A stretch of DNA of 64,000 nt from Streptomyces griseochromogenes (GCF_001542625.1 NZ_CP016279.1:4278001-4342000); one strand, 5' to 3'; counted from the first letter of the stretch, positions 9,483-18,161 are shown. Numbers and translations: made by a program. The notes: generated by a model not told the origin, from the letters alone.

Positions 9483-9734
9483 GTGACCGAGTCCACCCGC
9501 ACGATGCCGCCGGTCGGCGAACTCCTCGACCAGGCAGCCAGGTTGCGTGCCGACGCCGATCTGATGGACGACTGTGCCCGTCGGCTGCTCGCCACCGCGT
9601 CGGCGCTGACCGGCTGCGCGGCGGCACCCGAGCCGAGCCGCCCCGCCCTGCGGCAGCAGGCGGCCGCGTGCGGCACGGCGGCACAGCAACTACGCACCGC
9701 CGCAGAGGCCTTGATCGCCCACGCGCGCGCCTAG
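9483..9734 (+). CDS. Small Ala-rich helical protein, unknown function
   Basis: 83-aa protein, mostly predicted helix, with no signal peptide, membrane segment or motif I recognise. The GTG at 9483 has GGGAG 9 nt upstream, and codon third positions are strongly G/C. It begins 37 bp after the fusion-protein gene on the same strand, so the two may be cotranscribed. It may form a helical hairpin oligomer. Confidence 0.6.
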   Translation: MTESTRTMPPVGELLDQAARLRADADLMDDCARRLLATASALTGCAAAPEPSRPALRQQAAACGTAAQQLRTAAEALIAHARA

Positions 9735-9759
9735 AGACGGGGCCCGCTCGGCGGGCGCC

Positions 9760-9958
9760 GGCGCGGCCGCACCGAGCAGCAGCCAGCCGGCTCGTGCACA
9801 TCGGCCGCGCGCTGCCACTGGCCGATTCGTCCCGCCCGCTGGAGGGCCTGGAGACCGCCCTGGCCGGGGCTGGTCCCATGCGGTACGGGCGCTCGGCCCG
9901 GCCGCGCCCGAGGGGAAGCCGGACGACGAGGGGCTCGTCCGCCTCGCGGACGGTTGAT
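9760..9958 (+). pseudogene. Possible decayed coding remnant, family unknown
   Basis: This part of the 331-bp stretch 9735-10065 shows a coding-like third-position G/C pattern on the plus strand in one frame (RLVHIGRALPLADSSRPLEG) that then moves to another frame (KPDDEGLVRLADG, stop at about 9958). No start or ribosome-binding site is seen. I read it as a frameshifted gene fragment but cannot name the family; it could also be chance. The rest of the stretch shows nothing. Confidence 0.25.
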
Positions 9959-10065
9959 GGTCCGTCAGTGGCGTTCGCACATCCGGGTGGTAGCGGCCAC
10001 GGTCCTGGGCCGAACGAGTTGCCGAGGCCGCGACGGGGTGCGCCGGGCCCCGATAATCAGCGCTC

Positions 10066-10662
10066 ATGCACCTCGTGAAAGCGCGCGGCCCGGCTCGCAC
10101 GCCCGTGGCCGCCACCGGACCGGGACGGGTCACAACCGCGGGCATCGGCCGGGACGCGGCGTGGGCGGGCCTGTGTGCCGGGCAGTCCACCGCGACCGCC
10201 GAGCGGGGCGGCGACGCGCTGCCCGTGGCCTTCTCGTGCCGGGCGCCCGGCCTCGGTGCGGCCGACCTGGTCGGGCACCGGCTCGGCCGCCGCCACGGCC
10301 GCTTCACCTCCCGCGCCCTGCCGACGCTGCCGGACGGCGCGCCGACCGGCTCCTGGCAGGGCGCGCCCATCGCGTTCTGCCGGGCCGGACCGGTGCGGAT
10401 CTGCCGCGTGCGCCACGTCACCCGGTCCGTCAACTCGATCTGCCGTGCCGCCGGTTCCCGGCCCTTCCGCGGCCGGGACCACTTCGGCGACGTATGGGGC
10501 CGACCCCGGTGTCCCTCGGCGAGTCCTGGCACGACCTTCACCGCGTCGGTCCGACCGGCGCACGGCACGATGTGCGCCGGCCGGACCGGCGCCGGATCAC
10601 CGCACGCCGAGGGGAAGCGCCCGAGGGCGTGCGACACGAGGACGGAGGACCACAGGAATGAA
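10066..10662 (+). pseudogene. Decayed acyl-CoA/fatty-acid desaturase (C-terminal part, frameshifted)
   Basis: One frame (10066 to about 10498) reads TGSWQGAPIAFCRAGPVRIC, then VTRSVNSICRAAGSRPFRGR, which matches the membrane fatty-acid desaturase signature TGSWQGAL..VRI..HHVTWSVNSICH..G.RPF. The homology then continues in the +2 frame from about 10500 as SLGESWHDLHRVGPTGARHD, matching LGESWHNLHHADPTCARHG, to a stop at 10660-10662. The third His box is damaged (LHH to LHR) and the N-terminal half is absent, so this is a dead gene. Its stop overlaps the acylphosphatase start (10658). Confidence 0.75.
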
Positions 10663-10963
10663 TGTCCGCCAGCATATGCATGTCACCGGCCAGGTGCAGG
10701 GCGTGTTCTACCGCGACACCTGCCGTCGGCTCGCCGAGGAACGGGGAGTGGCGGGGTGGGTGCGCAATCTGCGCAACGGCGACGTGGAGGCCGTGTTCGA
10801 GGGACATCCGGACGGCGTCGTCGCCATGGCGCGCTGGGCGGCGGAGGGTCCGCCGGCGGCGCGGGTGACGCACTGTACCGGCGTCGCCGAGGAACCCGAG
10901 GGCCTGTCCGGCTTCCGTGTCCTGCCCGACGCCATGCCCGGGGACGATCCCGGCGCCGGGTAG
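10658..10963 (+). CDS. acyP: Acylphosphatase
   Basis: 101-aa acylphosphatase, the usual family length. It hydrolyses carboxyl-phosphate bonds such as acetyl phosphate or 1,3-bisphosphoglycerate in the cytosol. The signature VQGVFYRDTCRRLAEE and GWVRNLRNGDVEAVFEG carries the catalytic Arg (FYR) and Asn (VRN). The ATG at 10658 has GGAGG 8 nt upstream. It sits directly on the end of the desaturase remnant, so its original promoter context may have been altered by that decay. Confidence 0.93.
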   Translation: MNVRQHMHVTGQVQGVFYRDTCRRLAEERGVAGWVRNLRNGDVEAVFEGHPDGVVAMARWAAEGPPAARVTHCTGVAEEPEGLSGFRVLPDAMPGDDPGAG

Positions 10964-10981
10964 GCCGACGGGCCGCTGACC

Positions 10982-11512
10982 TCAGCGCACCCGCTCGGCG
11001 GCCGCGCGCGTCAGATGACGGCGGGGAGCGGCCGCGTCGCTCCGCGAGGAGTCGACGAGCGGCCGTACGAACAGGCTGACCGTGGCCTGTTCCGTGAAGC
11101 CGTTGCGGCGCATCAGCTCGGCGGAGGCGGTGTTGCGCCGCTCCACGTCCGTGACCACGCACACCGCCCCGGCCGCGGCGAGCCGCACACAGCACTCCTT
11201 CACCAGCCGCGTGGCCACTCCGCGCCCCTGGTAGGCGGGGTCGACCGCGATCCACTCCAGATAGCCCCAGTCGGCACGCTGCTCGAACGAGACGGACCCG
11301 AGGACGAAACCGGCGACCCGGTCGCCGTCCAGCGCCACCAGACAGGCGGAGTCCGGTGCGTCCAGGTGCCCGGCGACGGCCGACAGCGACCAGCCGGTGT
11401 ACGGCATCGCCTCGGTGTCGTAGACCCGGTGACCGAGGTCGAGGACGGCGGCGAGGTGCTCGAAGCCGAGCTGGCGCAACGGGAGGGCGGGGGTCGGCGG
11501 GGCGTCGGTCAC
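10982..11512 (-). CDS. GNAT-family N-acetyltransferase
   Basis: 176-aa GNAT acetyltransferase that transfers an acetyl group from acetyl-CoA to an amine on an unknown substrate. The fold core is clear: YLEWIAVDPAYQGRGVATRL contains the CoA-binding Q/RxxGxG/A motif (QGRGVA), followed by VTDVERRNTASAELMRRNGF, the typical last helix and strand. The GTG at 11512 has AAGGGAG 6 nt upstream and beats an ATG at 11545. It converges with the acylphosphatase gene, 18 bp apart. Confidence 0.85.
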   Translation of the reverse strand: MTDAPPTPALPLRQLGFEHLAAVLDLGHRVYDTEAMPYTGWSLSAVAGHLDAPDSACLVALDGDRVAGFVLGSVSFEQRADWGYLEWIAVDPAYQGRGVATRLVKECCVRLAAAGAVCVVTDVERRNTASAELMRRNGFTEQATVSLFVRPLVDSSRSDAAAPRRHLTRAAAERVR

Positions 11513-11778
11513 GGGCACTCCCTTCGGGGCAGCATTTCGCAGCATATGTCCGATCGAAGGGGGCGGCGCGGCCGGGAGCGAGACCGGGACCGGGCTGGGC
11601 GGCCGGGTGAGGCCAGGTGCTCGCGGGTGTACTTCACGTCCGCGGCCGGTGCCGGTGTGGTCGGGGCCCCGCGGTCAGGGAGCCCGTCGTCCGCCCTCGG
11701 CAGCCGGTGCGACCTCGCCGGGACCGGCCGTCGGCGATGGCGCGTCAAGGGGTCCGGGAGGGCTGGACGGCGGCCGGA

Positions 11779-12588
11779 TCATCCGGTCCCGGCTTCGGGC
11801 GGGTCCGGGTCCAGGACGGGTCGGCGGGCAGGCCGGGGCTGGGTGTGTCCAGGGGCATGGGCGGGGGATCCTTCGGACGAGTGGGGGACGGTCCGTGGAA
11901 GGGAAGCGGCCCGTGCGGGGGAGGCAGGGTCCGGGATGGCGGATGCCGCCGTCAGTTCCGCCCAGACGACGCGCGCGGGCCGGTCGGCCGCGATCGTCAC
12001 GCCCCAGTCGGCGCTCAGCGCGTCGACGAGGAAGAGCCCGCGCCCGTTCTGGTCGTCGGGCCCTGGACACCGGGGGACCGGGCGGGCCGGGCCCCGGTTC
12101 TGGTCCTCGACCTCGATGCGCAGCCGGTGCGCGGCGCGGCGCACCCGGCACACGATCCGTTCGCCGGCCGCGTGCACCAGTGCGTTGGTGACCAGTTCCG
12201 AGGTCACGAGGACCGCGTCGTCCCGGGCGCTCTCGCCGACGCCCCAGGCGGTCAGCAGGTCGCGTACCACCCGGCGGGCCGTGCCGACCACGCCCGGCAG
12301 CGGCGGGAGTTCGAACGCGGCGGCGGGGCCGGGAAGGGCGGCCCCGGAGGCGAGCGGGTCGAGGCCGTCGGGCCCAGGGAGTCGACCCAGGTGCTCGCCT
12401 CCGGGTGGTCTCAAGGTGCCGGCCGACTCCGCCGTCCTGCGGGCGGACTCCAAGGCATCCGGGGCGCGGGCCGGAAGGCCGACCGGAGGCAGCCGGGGCG
12501 GGGTCGGACGGGCAGCCGACGGCCGACCGGGGGTCCGGTCTTCGGGCAGCCGGTGGAGCGGTTGGGGGAGGGAGGAGGGCGGAGCCAT
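11779..12588 (-). CDS. SpoIIAB/RsbW-like ATP-binding anti-sigma-type regulator
   Basis: 269-aa protein with a HATPase domain of the anti-sigma-factor kinase type at about residues 95-215. The ATP-lid motifs are visible: N box ELVTNALVHA, G1 box VEDQNRG, and GRGLFLVDALSADWG. Long disordered Pro/Ala-rich tails flank it on both sides. Relatives bind sigma factors or anti-anti-sigma proteins. It is divergent from the XRE-DUF397 pair, the arrangement seen in Streptomyces whiJ/abaA-like clusters, so it may act with them in developmental control. The ATG at 12588 was chosen; upstream in-frame sequence reads through the divergent gene. Confidence 0.75.
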   Translation of the reverse strand: MAPPSSLPQPLHRLPEDRTPGRPSAARPTPPRLPPVGLPARAPDALESARRTAESAGTLRPPGGEHLGRLPGPDGLDPLASGAALPGPAAAFELPPLPGVVGTARRVVRDLLTAWGVGESARDDAVLVTSELVTNALVHAAGERIVCRVRRAAHRLRIEVEDQNRGPARPVPRCPGPDDQNGRGLFLVDALSADWGVTIAADRPARVVWAELTAASAIPDPASPARAASLPRTVPHSSEGSPAHAPGHTQPRPARRPVLDPDPPEAGTG

Positions 12589-12790
12589 CGCCGTACGCCT
12601 TTCGTCCGGCCTCGTGCCGTGGGGGGTGTCGGTGTCGGAAGGGCCGGCCGCTTCGGAGAGCAGACGACACACCGCCTCCCGGGAGGCCGTGGTGCGGCCC
12701 CGTCTCCCCCGACTGGACCGCGCCGCCTGCTCCTTCGGTCGGCCGGAGCAGTGAATCCACTGTGACATCCACCAACAACCCCTCGCAACA

Positions 12791-12819
12791 CGCAAGTTGA
12801 AAATTGCAAGTGGCCAAGT
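12791..12819. promoter_or_regulatory. Clustered CAAGT repeats in the divergent ATPase/XRE promoter region
   Basis: CAAGT occurs at 12793-12797, 12807-12811 and 12815-12819, inside GCAAGTTGAAAATTGCAAGT, in the 321-bp gap between the ATPase gene and the XRE gene. The gap is AT-rich here, unlike its flanks. Repeats of this type are a plausible binding site for the adjacent XRE protein (autoregulation). Inference only. Nothing else is seen in the gap 12589-12909. Confidence 0.4.
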
Positions 12820-12909
12820 GCATGCTGCTTCCGGCAAGAAGTGATCGAATGGGTTTGGGAAAGCGGTTGCGTGGGACGGCGGCCCTGAAGCCCGTGTGAG
12901 GGGGTGGGC

Positions 12910-13785
12910 GTGACCGCGGAGACCGACTGGGGCGGCGCCCCTTCCGTTCTGCGCATGATCCTCGGCAGACAGCTGGAGGAGCTGCGGACCCGGGCCGGCC
13001 TGACCTACGAGCAGGCGGGCGTGGCCATCGGTGTCAGCCACTCCACGATCCGGCGCATGGAGGCGGCCAAGGTCGCCCGACTGCGGCTCGCGGACGCCGA
13101 GAAACTCCTCCAGGTCTACGGCGTGAGCGACCGGCAGGAGATCGACACCTTCCTGCAGTCGGTGCGCGAGGCCAACAAGCGCGGCTGGTGGCACACCTAC
13201 CGCGACGTCATGCCCGACTGGTTCGCCGCCTACCTCAGCCTGGAACAGGCGGCGCTGCAGATCCGCGCCTACGAGAACCAGTTCGTGCACGGCCTGCTGC
13301 AGACCGAGGACTACGCACGCGCCCTGCTGAGCGCGGGCAATCCGCACGCCCCGGCCGAGGCGACCGAACGCCGGGTCGCGCTGCGCATGCGCCGCCAGGA
13401 ACTGCTGGCCCGGGACGGGCCGCCGCGACTGTGGGTGATCATGGACGAGACCGTGCTGCGCTGGCCGGTCGGCGGACCCGAGGTGATGCGCGCCCAGGTC
13501 GGCCATCTCATCGAGCTCAACCGGCTGCCCCACGTGACCGTGCAGCTCATGCCGTTCGCCAACGGCCCGCACCCGGCGCTGCGGGCGGGTGCGTTCCACC
13601 TCTTCCGGTTCCGGGCCCGCGAACTGCCCGACATCGCCTATCTCAACGGCCTGGTCGGCGCGGTCTACCTGGACAAGGGCGACGACGTCGTGGTGTACCG
13701 CGAGGCCCTGGACCGGCTGGGTGCCCAGGCGGCGCCCGCCAGGAAGACCGAGACCCTGCTCGCCGCGATCCGCAAGGAGCTGTAG
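12910..13785 (+). CDS. XRE-family regulator with DUF5753 (WhiJ/Scr1-like)
   Basis: 291-aa DNA-binding protein. The helix-turn-helix is at about residues 18-72 (LTYEQAGVAIGVSHSTIRRM), followed by the DUF5753 effector-like domain from about residue 95 (YLSLEQAALQIRAYENQFVHG to the end). This architecture is the large WhiJ-like family of Streptomyces, always paired with DUF397 proteins; in one studied pair (SCO4441/SCO4442) the two behave as an antitoxin and toxin. The GTG at 12910 has GAGGGG 6 nt upstream; GTG 12904 is the alternative. Only 2 bp separate its stop from the DUF397 start. Confidence 0.88.
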   Translation: MTAETDWGGAPSVLRMILGRQLEELRTRAGLTYEQAGVAIGVSHSTIRRMEAAKVARLRLADAEKLLQVYGVSDRQEIDTFLQSVREANKRGWWHTYRDVMPDWFAAYLSLEQAALQIRAYENQFVHGLLQTEDYARALLSAGNPHAPAEATERRVALRMRRQELLARDGPPRLWVIMDETVLRWPVGGPEVMRAQVGHLIELNRLPHVTVQLMPFANGPHPALRAGAFHLFRFRARELPDIAYLNGLVGAVYLDKGDDVVVYREALDRLGAQAAPARKTETLLAAIRKEL

Positions 13786-13787
13786 AG

Positions 13788-14024
13788 GTGCACCCCCCGA
13801 TACGCAACGGCATGCCTGCCCGGCAGCTGGGCGCCCACGGCTGGACCAAGCCGTGGAGCGACGACGCCGGCGGCGCCTGCGTGGAAGTGAAGAAGCTCGC
13901 CGACGGGCGCGTCGCCGTACGCCAGTCCACCGACCCCGACGGTCCGGCGCTGGTGTTCACGTCCGGCGAGATGTCGAGCTTCCTGAGCGGTGTGAAGGAG
14001 GGCGACGCCGACTTCCTGCTCTGA
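13788..14024 (+). CDS. DUF397 protein
   Basis: 78-aa DUF397 protein. The family core is intact: WTKPWSDDAGGACVEVKKL, then VAVRQSTDPDGPALVFTSGE and a C-terminal helix. The GTG at 13788 follows the XRE stop by 2 bp, with AAGGAG (13774-13779) inside the end of the XRE gene, so translation is coupled. Known DUF397 proteins work with their XRE partner; the activity in this strain is unknown. Confidence 0.88.
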   Translation: MHPPIRNGMPARQLGAHGWTKPWSDDAGGACVEVKKLADGRVAVRQSTDPDGPALVFTSGEMSSFLSGVKEGDADFLL

Positions 14025-14063
14025 CCGTGCCTTTTTGACGCAAGTCCCACACCTCCGACTCGA

Positions 14064-14894
14064 ATGGGAGACACGGCGTTGCCCGACAACGGATGGCCGG
14101 CCGAACGCATCGACACCGAGAACGCCCACTCCGCCCGCATCTACGACTACATCCTCGGCGGCAAGGACTACTACCCCGCCGACCAGGAGGCGGGCGACGC
14201 CATGTCCGGGGAGTGGCCCGCCCTCCCGGTCCACATGCGCGCCAACCGCGACTTCATGAACCGCGCCGTGCGCTGGCTCGCCGAGGAGGCGGGCATGCGC
14301 CAGTTCCTGGACATCGGCACCGGCATCCCGACCTCGCCCAACCTGCACGAGATCGCCCAGGCGGTGGCCCCCGAGTCCCGGGTCGTCTACGTCGACAACG
14401 ACCCGATCGTCCTCACCCTCTCCCAGGGGCTGCTCGCCAGCGCGCCCGAGGGCCGGACGTCCTACATCGAGGCCGACTTCCGCGACCCGGCGGCCATCCT
14501 CGGGGCCCCGGAGCTGCGCGAGACCCTCGACCTGGGCCGGCCGGTCGCCCTCACGGTCATCGCGATCGTCCACTTCATGCTGGACGCGGACGACGCCGTC
14601 GGTGTCGTGCGGCGGCTCCTGGAGCCGCTGCCCTCCGGCAGCTACCTGGCGATGTCCATCGGCACCGCCGAGTTCGCGCCCGAGGAGGTGGGCCGGGTCG
14701 CCCGGGAATACGCGGCCCGCAACATGCCGATGCGGCTGCGCACCCTCGATGAGGCCCACGCGTTCTTCGAGGGCCTGGACCTGGTTGAGCCGGGCATCGT
14801 CCAGGTGCACAAGTGGCACCCCGACGGCACCGGCGAGCGGGACATCCGCGACGAGGACATCGCGATGTACGGCGCGGTGGCCCGCAAGGCATGA
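14064..14894 (+). CDS. DUF574 SAM-dependent methyltransferase family protein
   Basis: 276-aa member of the DUF574 S-adenosylmethionine methyltransferase-like family, abundant in Streptomyces. The family opening HSARIYDYILGGKDYYPADQ is at about residues 23-42, the SAM-binding loop is FLDIGTGIPTSPNLHE, and the acidic residue after the second strand is VYVDNDP. The true substrate of this family is not known. An alternative TTG start at 14079 has GGGAG 8 nt upstream and may be the real one. It follows the DUF397 gene by 39 bp and may be cotranscribed. Confidence 0.85.
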   Translation: MGDTALPDNGWPAERIDTENAHSARIYDYILGGKDYYPADQEAGDAMSGEWPALPVHMRANRDFMNRAVRWLAEEAGMRQFLDIGTGIPTSPNLHEIAQAVAPESRVVYVDNDPIVLTLSQGLLASAPEGRTSYIEADFRDPAAILGAPELRETLDLGRPVALTVIAIVHFMLDADDAVGVVRRLLEPLPSGSYLAMSIGTAEFAPEEVGRVAREYAARNMPMRLRTLDEAHAFFEGLDLVEPGIVQVHKWHPDGTGERDIRDEDIAMYGAVARKA

Positions 14895-14901
14895 CAGGCC
14901 C

Positions 14902-14941
14902 GGGGCCGGGGTCCGCCCACCACCTCCCGGACCCCGGCCCC
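14902..14941. terminator. Hairpin terminator after the DUF574 gene
   Basis: A 14-bp perfect inverted repeat, GGGGCCGGGGTCCG (14902-14915) with CGGACCCCGGCCCC (14928-14941), loop 12 nt, starts 7 bp after the methyltransferase stop. Confidence 0.75.
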
Positions 14942-15178
14942 GTCCGTGCCGTACGCCGGACGGAAGACCGGAATCCGCCGGCCGTCAGAAACACAGCTGG
15001 CCGAAAAGGCGGGTAATCGGTCCGGAATTCGGCGCAACCTTCGGTGCTGTGCCAGCGGCTCGGAATGAGGGAAAAACAAAGCGGAAAGAAGCGGAACCCG
15101 GCGCGGGGAAAAGCGGTCTTAAGGTCCGCCGACGGCCGGGAACGGCCCGGCCGTGCAGGAACCGGGGGAACGAGTCAT

Positions 15179-15676
15179 ATGTCCGTACGCAGCCGCAAGA
15201 CCCTTCTGACCGCAGTCGCCCTCACCGCCGGCCTCACCCTGGCCGCCGTCACGCCCGCCCTCGCCGGCTCCGGCGCGAGCCGCACCACCCGCGCCGCCGT
15301 CTCCTCCGCCGAGGGCGACCCGCGCAACGTCACCCAGCACGTGGCCGACTTCTACGGCGCCTACATCGACTCCGTGTGGGCCACCGAGGACCCGTCGGCC
15401 GCCGCCGGCGCCAAGGCACTGCGCGCCTTCTACCTGACCGCCGCCGCCCAGAAGAAGGTCGCCGCGTTCGAGGAGAAGAACCACGCCGACGGCATTCTGT
15501 TCGCACAGAACGTGCCGGTGAAGTGGAAGGTCACCTACACCGGCTCCGGCGCGGGACACGCCACCAGCAGGGTCACCCTCACCTGGGGCGACGGCTCGAC
15601 CGCGCAGGTCAGCAAGATCGACGTCCAGTCCGACCTGAAGACCTTGAAGATCACCGACCTCAAGCCGGCCCGCTGA
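15179..15676 (+). CDS. Secreted protein, unknown function
   Basis: 165-aa exported protein. A Sec signal peptide covers residues 1-29 with likely cleavage after TPALA. The mature part has no Cys; its helical first half (VADFYGAYIDSVWATEDP) precedes a beta-rich second half (VKWKVTYTGSGAGHATSRV). It resembles small extracellular proteins seen in other Streptomyces but I cannot assign a family. The ATG at 15179 is preceded by GGGGGAA about 10 nt away. A terminator follows directly. Confidence 0.75.
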   Translation: MSVRSRKTLLTAVALTAGLTLAAVTPALAGSGASRTTRAAVSSAEGDPRNVTQHVADFYGAYIDSVWATEDPSAAAGAKALRAFYLTAAAQKKVAAFEEKNHADGILFAQNVPVKWKVTYTGSGAGHATSRVTLTWGDGSTAQVSKIDVQSDLKTLKITDLKPAR

Positions 15677-15699
15677 CCGGCTGACGGGCGCGCAGTCCC

Positions 15700-15724
15700 G
15701 CCCCGCCCCCACTCGGGGCGGGGC
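15700..15724. terminator. Hairpin terminator between convergent genes
   Basis: GCCCCGCCCC (15700-15709) pairs with GGGGCGGGGC (15715-15724) over a 5-nt loop, between the secreted protein and the convergent phosphodiesterase gene. Confidence 0.75.
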
Positions 15725-15745
15725 TCGCGGCTGTCGGGGGCGGTG

Positions 15746-16807
15746 TCAGGGCCGGCCGTGCGGGTAGTACGGCCGCGGCAGCCGCATGCCGCGGTCGGCC
15801 ATGATCCGCCGTACGTGGTCGGGGTAGTCGGTGATGATCCCGTCGACGCCGAAGTCCATCAGCGCCTCCACCGTCGCCGGGTCGTCACAGGTCCAGGGGA
15901 CCACCTTGAGGCCGCGGGCGTGCGCCTCGGCGACCATCGCGGCGTCCGAGTAGAAGCGGAAGCCGGGGTCGCCGACCTTCCCGCTCTGCGGGAAGCCGTA
16001 GTTGGGGGAGAGGGTCGTGAGGCCGGGGATGGTGGCGGCCGCCTTGACGAAGTCGCCGCCGTAGTCGTCGGCGTCGATCCCGCCGAGCCACGGCGACGCG
16101 CCGGGCCGGCCGACCTGGAGGAAGTCGTAGTTCGTCAGCGCCACCAGCGGCCACCCGGGTGCCAGCCGGTGCATCGCCTTCAGCGCGCCCCAGTCGAACG
16201 ACTCGATGGTCACCTGCCGCTCGATGCCCGAGCGGTGGATCTCCTCGTACACGCGGCGCACGAACACCTCGCGCGGCGCGGTCTGTTCGGGCGCTCCCGC
16301 CTCGACCTTGGTCTCGATGTTCAGCCTGACCCGGTGGGCGTGGTAGCTCTTTACCAGGTCCAGGACGTCCTTCAGCTCCACCATCCGGAAGCCCTTGACG
16401 ACCTCCTGATCAGGGAAGCCGGGCAACTGCTGGTAGCCGCAGTCCAGGGTCTTGATCTGGGCGAGGGTCAGGTCCTTGATGTACTTGCCGGTATACGGGT
16501 ACATCGGGTCGCCGGGCGTGACGGGACCGGTGTCGCGGCACTTGACGCCGCTGATCTGCCGGTCGTGGTTGACGACCACCTTCAGGTCCTTGGTGATCTG
16601 GGTGTCCAGCTCCAGCGTGGACACGCCCAGCCGCATCGCCTTGCCGAACCCCTCCAGCGACTCCTCGGTCGTCATGCCGAGTCCGCCGCGGTGGGCCTGG
16701 AGGTCGAAACGGGCCTGGGGCGGACCGCCTCGGGCCGCTTGCGCGGTGGCGGGTAACACGAGCGCCGGCACCAGGGCCAGACCGGCGAGCAGGTGTCGTA
16801 CGGACAT
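15746..16807 (-). CDS. Secreted glycerophosphodiester phosphodiesterase
   Basis: 353-aa GDPD family enzyme with a Sec signal peptide (residues 1-24, ending TAQAA). It would hydrolyse glycerophosphodiesters to glycerol-3-phosphate and an alcohol outside the cell, a phosphate or glycerol scavenging role. Catalytic motifs: AHRGG near residue 38, the metal-binding LELDTQITKD, and VVNHD. Later family motifs NIETK, FDW and DGIITDYPDHVR are intact. The ATG at 16807 has GGGAGG 5 nt upstream. Confidence 0.92.
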   Translation of the reverse strand: MSVRHLLAGLALVPALVLPATAQAARGGPPQARFDLQAHRGGLGMTTEESLEGFGKAMRLGVSTLELDTQITKDLKVVVNHDRQISGVKCRDTGPVTPGDPMYPYTGKYIKDLTLAQIKTLDCGYQQLPGFPDQEVVKGFRMVELKDVLDLVKSYHAHRVRLNIETKVEAGAPEQTAPREVFVRRVYEEIHRSGIERQVTIESFDWGALKAMHRLAPGWPLVALTNYDFLQVGRPGASPWLGGIDADDYGGDFVKAAATIPGLTTLSPNYGFPQSGKVGDPGFRFYSDAAMVAEAHARGLKVVPWTCDDPATVEALMDFGVDGIITDYPDHVRRIMADRGMRLPRPYYPHGRP

Positions 16808-16979
16808 CGCACCTCCCTGTTCTCGGGGCGCCCGAGATTCTCGCAAGGGGCGGCCCGGGCGGGCCACCTCCGCGGCGGAACATTGACCCAAAGGCCGTCG
16901 AACGTACGGCGCACCGACACCCGGACGGGGGCCGCAGGTCAACCTGCGCGCCGCCTGGAGCCCCTCCCCACCCCGGACC

Positions 16980-18161
16980 TCACCCCGTGTGCGACCGGTT
17001 CCCGGATCCGTGCCGCAGGCCCTCGGTACCGGCCCCGCGCCCGTGATGGTGGCGACGGCGCTCGACCGGGGTGCGGTGCAGGGCGATGAGCGCGGCGTCG
17101 TCGCCCAGCCGGCCGCCCGCGTGGGCGAGCAGGTCGCGCCGCACATGGTGCATCAGCGCCTCCGGACTGTCGTCCGTCCACCTCACCACCCGCTCGACCA
17201 GCGGATAGAACCGGCCGCGCGTGTCCCGGGCCTCGACGACACCGTCGGTGTACAGCAGCAGCGTGTCACCGGGCTCGAAGGAGAACACGTCCAGTGTGTG
17301 GTCGGACCCCCCGTGCACCCCGAGGGGCGGCGAGGGATGCAGGCTCGGCACCGAGACCGCGTGCCCCGGGCTCAGCAGCAGCGGCGGGGGATGGCCGCAG
17401 CTGGTCATGCGGGTGATCGGGTCCTGGTCCGGGATCTCCACCAGCAGGGCGGTGGCGAAGCGCTCGCCCGCCTCCTCCGGTGTCTCCAGCTCGGTCGCGT
17501 AGCGGCTGATGCTCTGGTCCAGCGTCGTGGCCAGGACCTCCAGCGGGATGTGTTTGTGCGCGCTCTCGCGGAACGCGCCGAGCAGCAGCGCGGCCTCCCC
17601 GATGGCCGGCAGGCCCTTGCCGCGCACGTCTCCGATCAGGACCCGTACCCCGCCCTCGTACTGGGTCACGGCGTACAGGTCACCGCCGATCTGTGCCTCG
17701 TCCTCGGCGGCCATGTAGAGCGAGGCGATCCACAGCGGGCCGATCTGCTCGGGCAGCGGCCACATCAGCACGTGCTGTGCGGCCTCGGCGACCGTGCGCA
17801 CCTGCGCCAGCTGGGCCTGGCGGCGCTCCCGTACCACGCTGTAGATCACGACCATCACCGAGAGCACGGTGAGGGTGACGAGCTGCACGATGTGGTTCGA
17901 GGTGGAGATCCCGCCGTGGACGAACGCGATCAGTGTCTGGGCGGCCACCGCCAGCGCCCCCACGAAGGCCGTGGTCCGCGGTCCGGCGAACGACGGCGTG
18001 AGCGCCGGGGCGATGACCAGGGCCGGGCCCAGATGGATGCTCTCGGGGGAGCGGATGTCCACCACGGTGATCACCACGATGAGCACGATCGGGAGCAGCA
18101 GCAACGCATGGACCGACTGCCGCGGCTGCTGCCCACCCGCCCCCCGGTGCCGGAGCCTCAT
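16980..18161 (-). CDS. Membrane-bound SpoIIE-family PP2C phosphatase
   Basis: 393-aa protein. About four to five membrane segments fill residues 17-115 (LLLLPIVLIVVITVV, TLTVLSVMVVIYSVV). The cytoplasmic part is a SpoIIE/RsbU PP2C-type phosphatase: IGGDLYAV, IGDVRGKG and TDGVVEARD supply the Mn-binding Asp residues, and GDDAALIAL closes the domain. Such enzymes dephosphorylate anti-anti-sigma proteins and so release sigma factors. No sensor domain other than the membrane part is present, so the signal is unknown. A dyad CGCAGGT-CA-ACCTGCG (16933-16948) just downstream may help terminate it. Confidence 0.88.
   Translation of the reverse strand: MRLRHRGAGGQQPRQSVHALLLLPIVLIVVITVVDIRSPESIHLGPALVIAPALTPSFAGPRTTAFVGALAVAAQTLIAFVHGGISTSNHIVQLVTLTVLSVMVVIYSVVRERRQAQLAQVRTVAEAAQHVLMWPLPEQIGPLWIASLYMAAEDEAQIGGDLYAVTQYEGGVRVLIGDVRGKGLPAIGEAALLLGAFRESAHKHIPLEVLATTLDQSISRYATELETPEEAGERFATALLVEIPDQDPITRMTSCGHPPPLLLSPGHAVSVPSLHPSPPLGVHGGSDHTLDVFSFEPGDTLLLYTDGVVEARDTRGRFYPLVERVVRWTDDSPEALMHHVRRDLLAHAGGRLGDDAALIALHRTPVERRRHHHGRGAGTEGLRHGSGNRSHTG

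Noticed and set aside
9690..10637. 315-aa open frame on the minus strand
   Set aside because: Arg/Pro/Ala-rich with no motif; the opposite strand carries the recognisable desaturase remnant.
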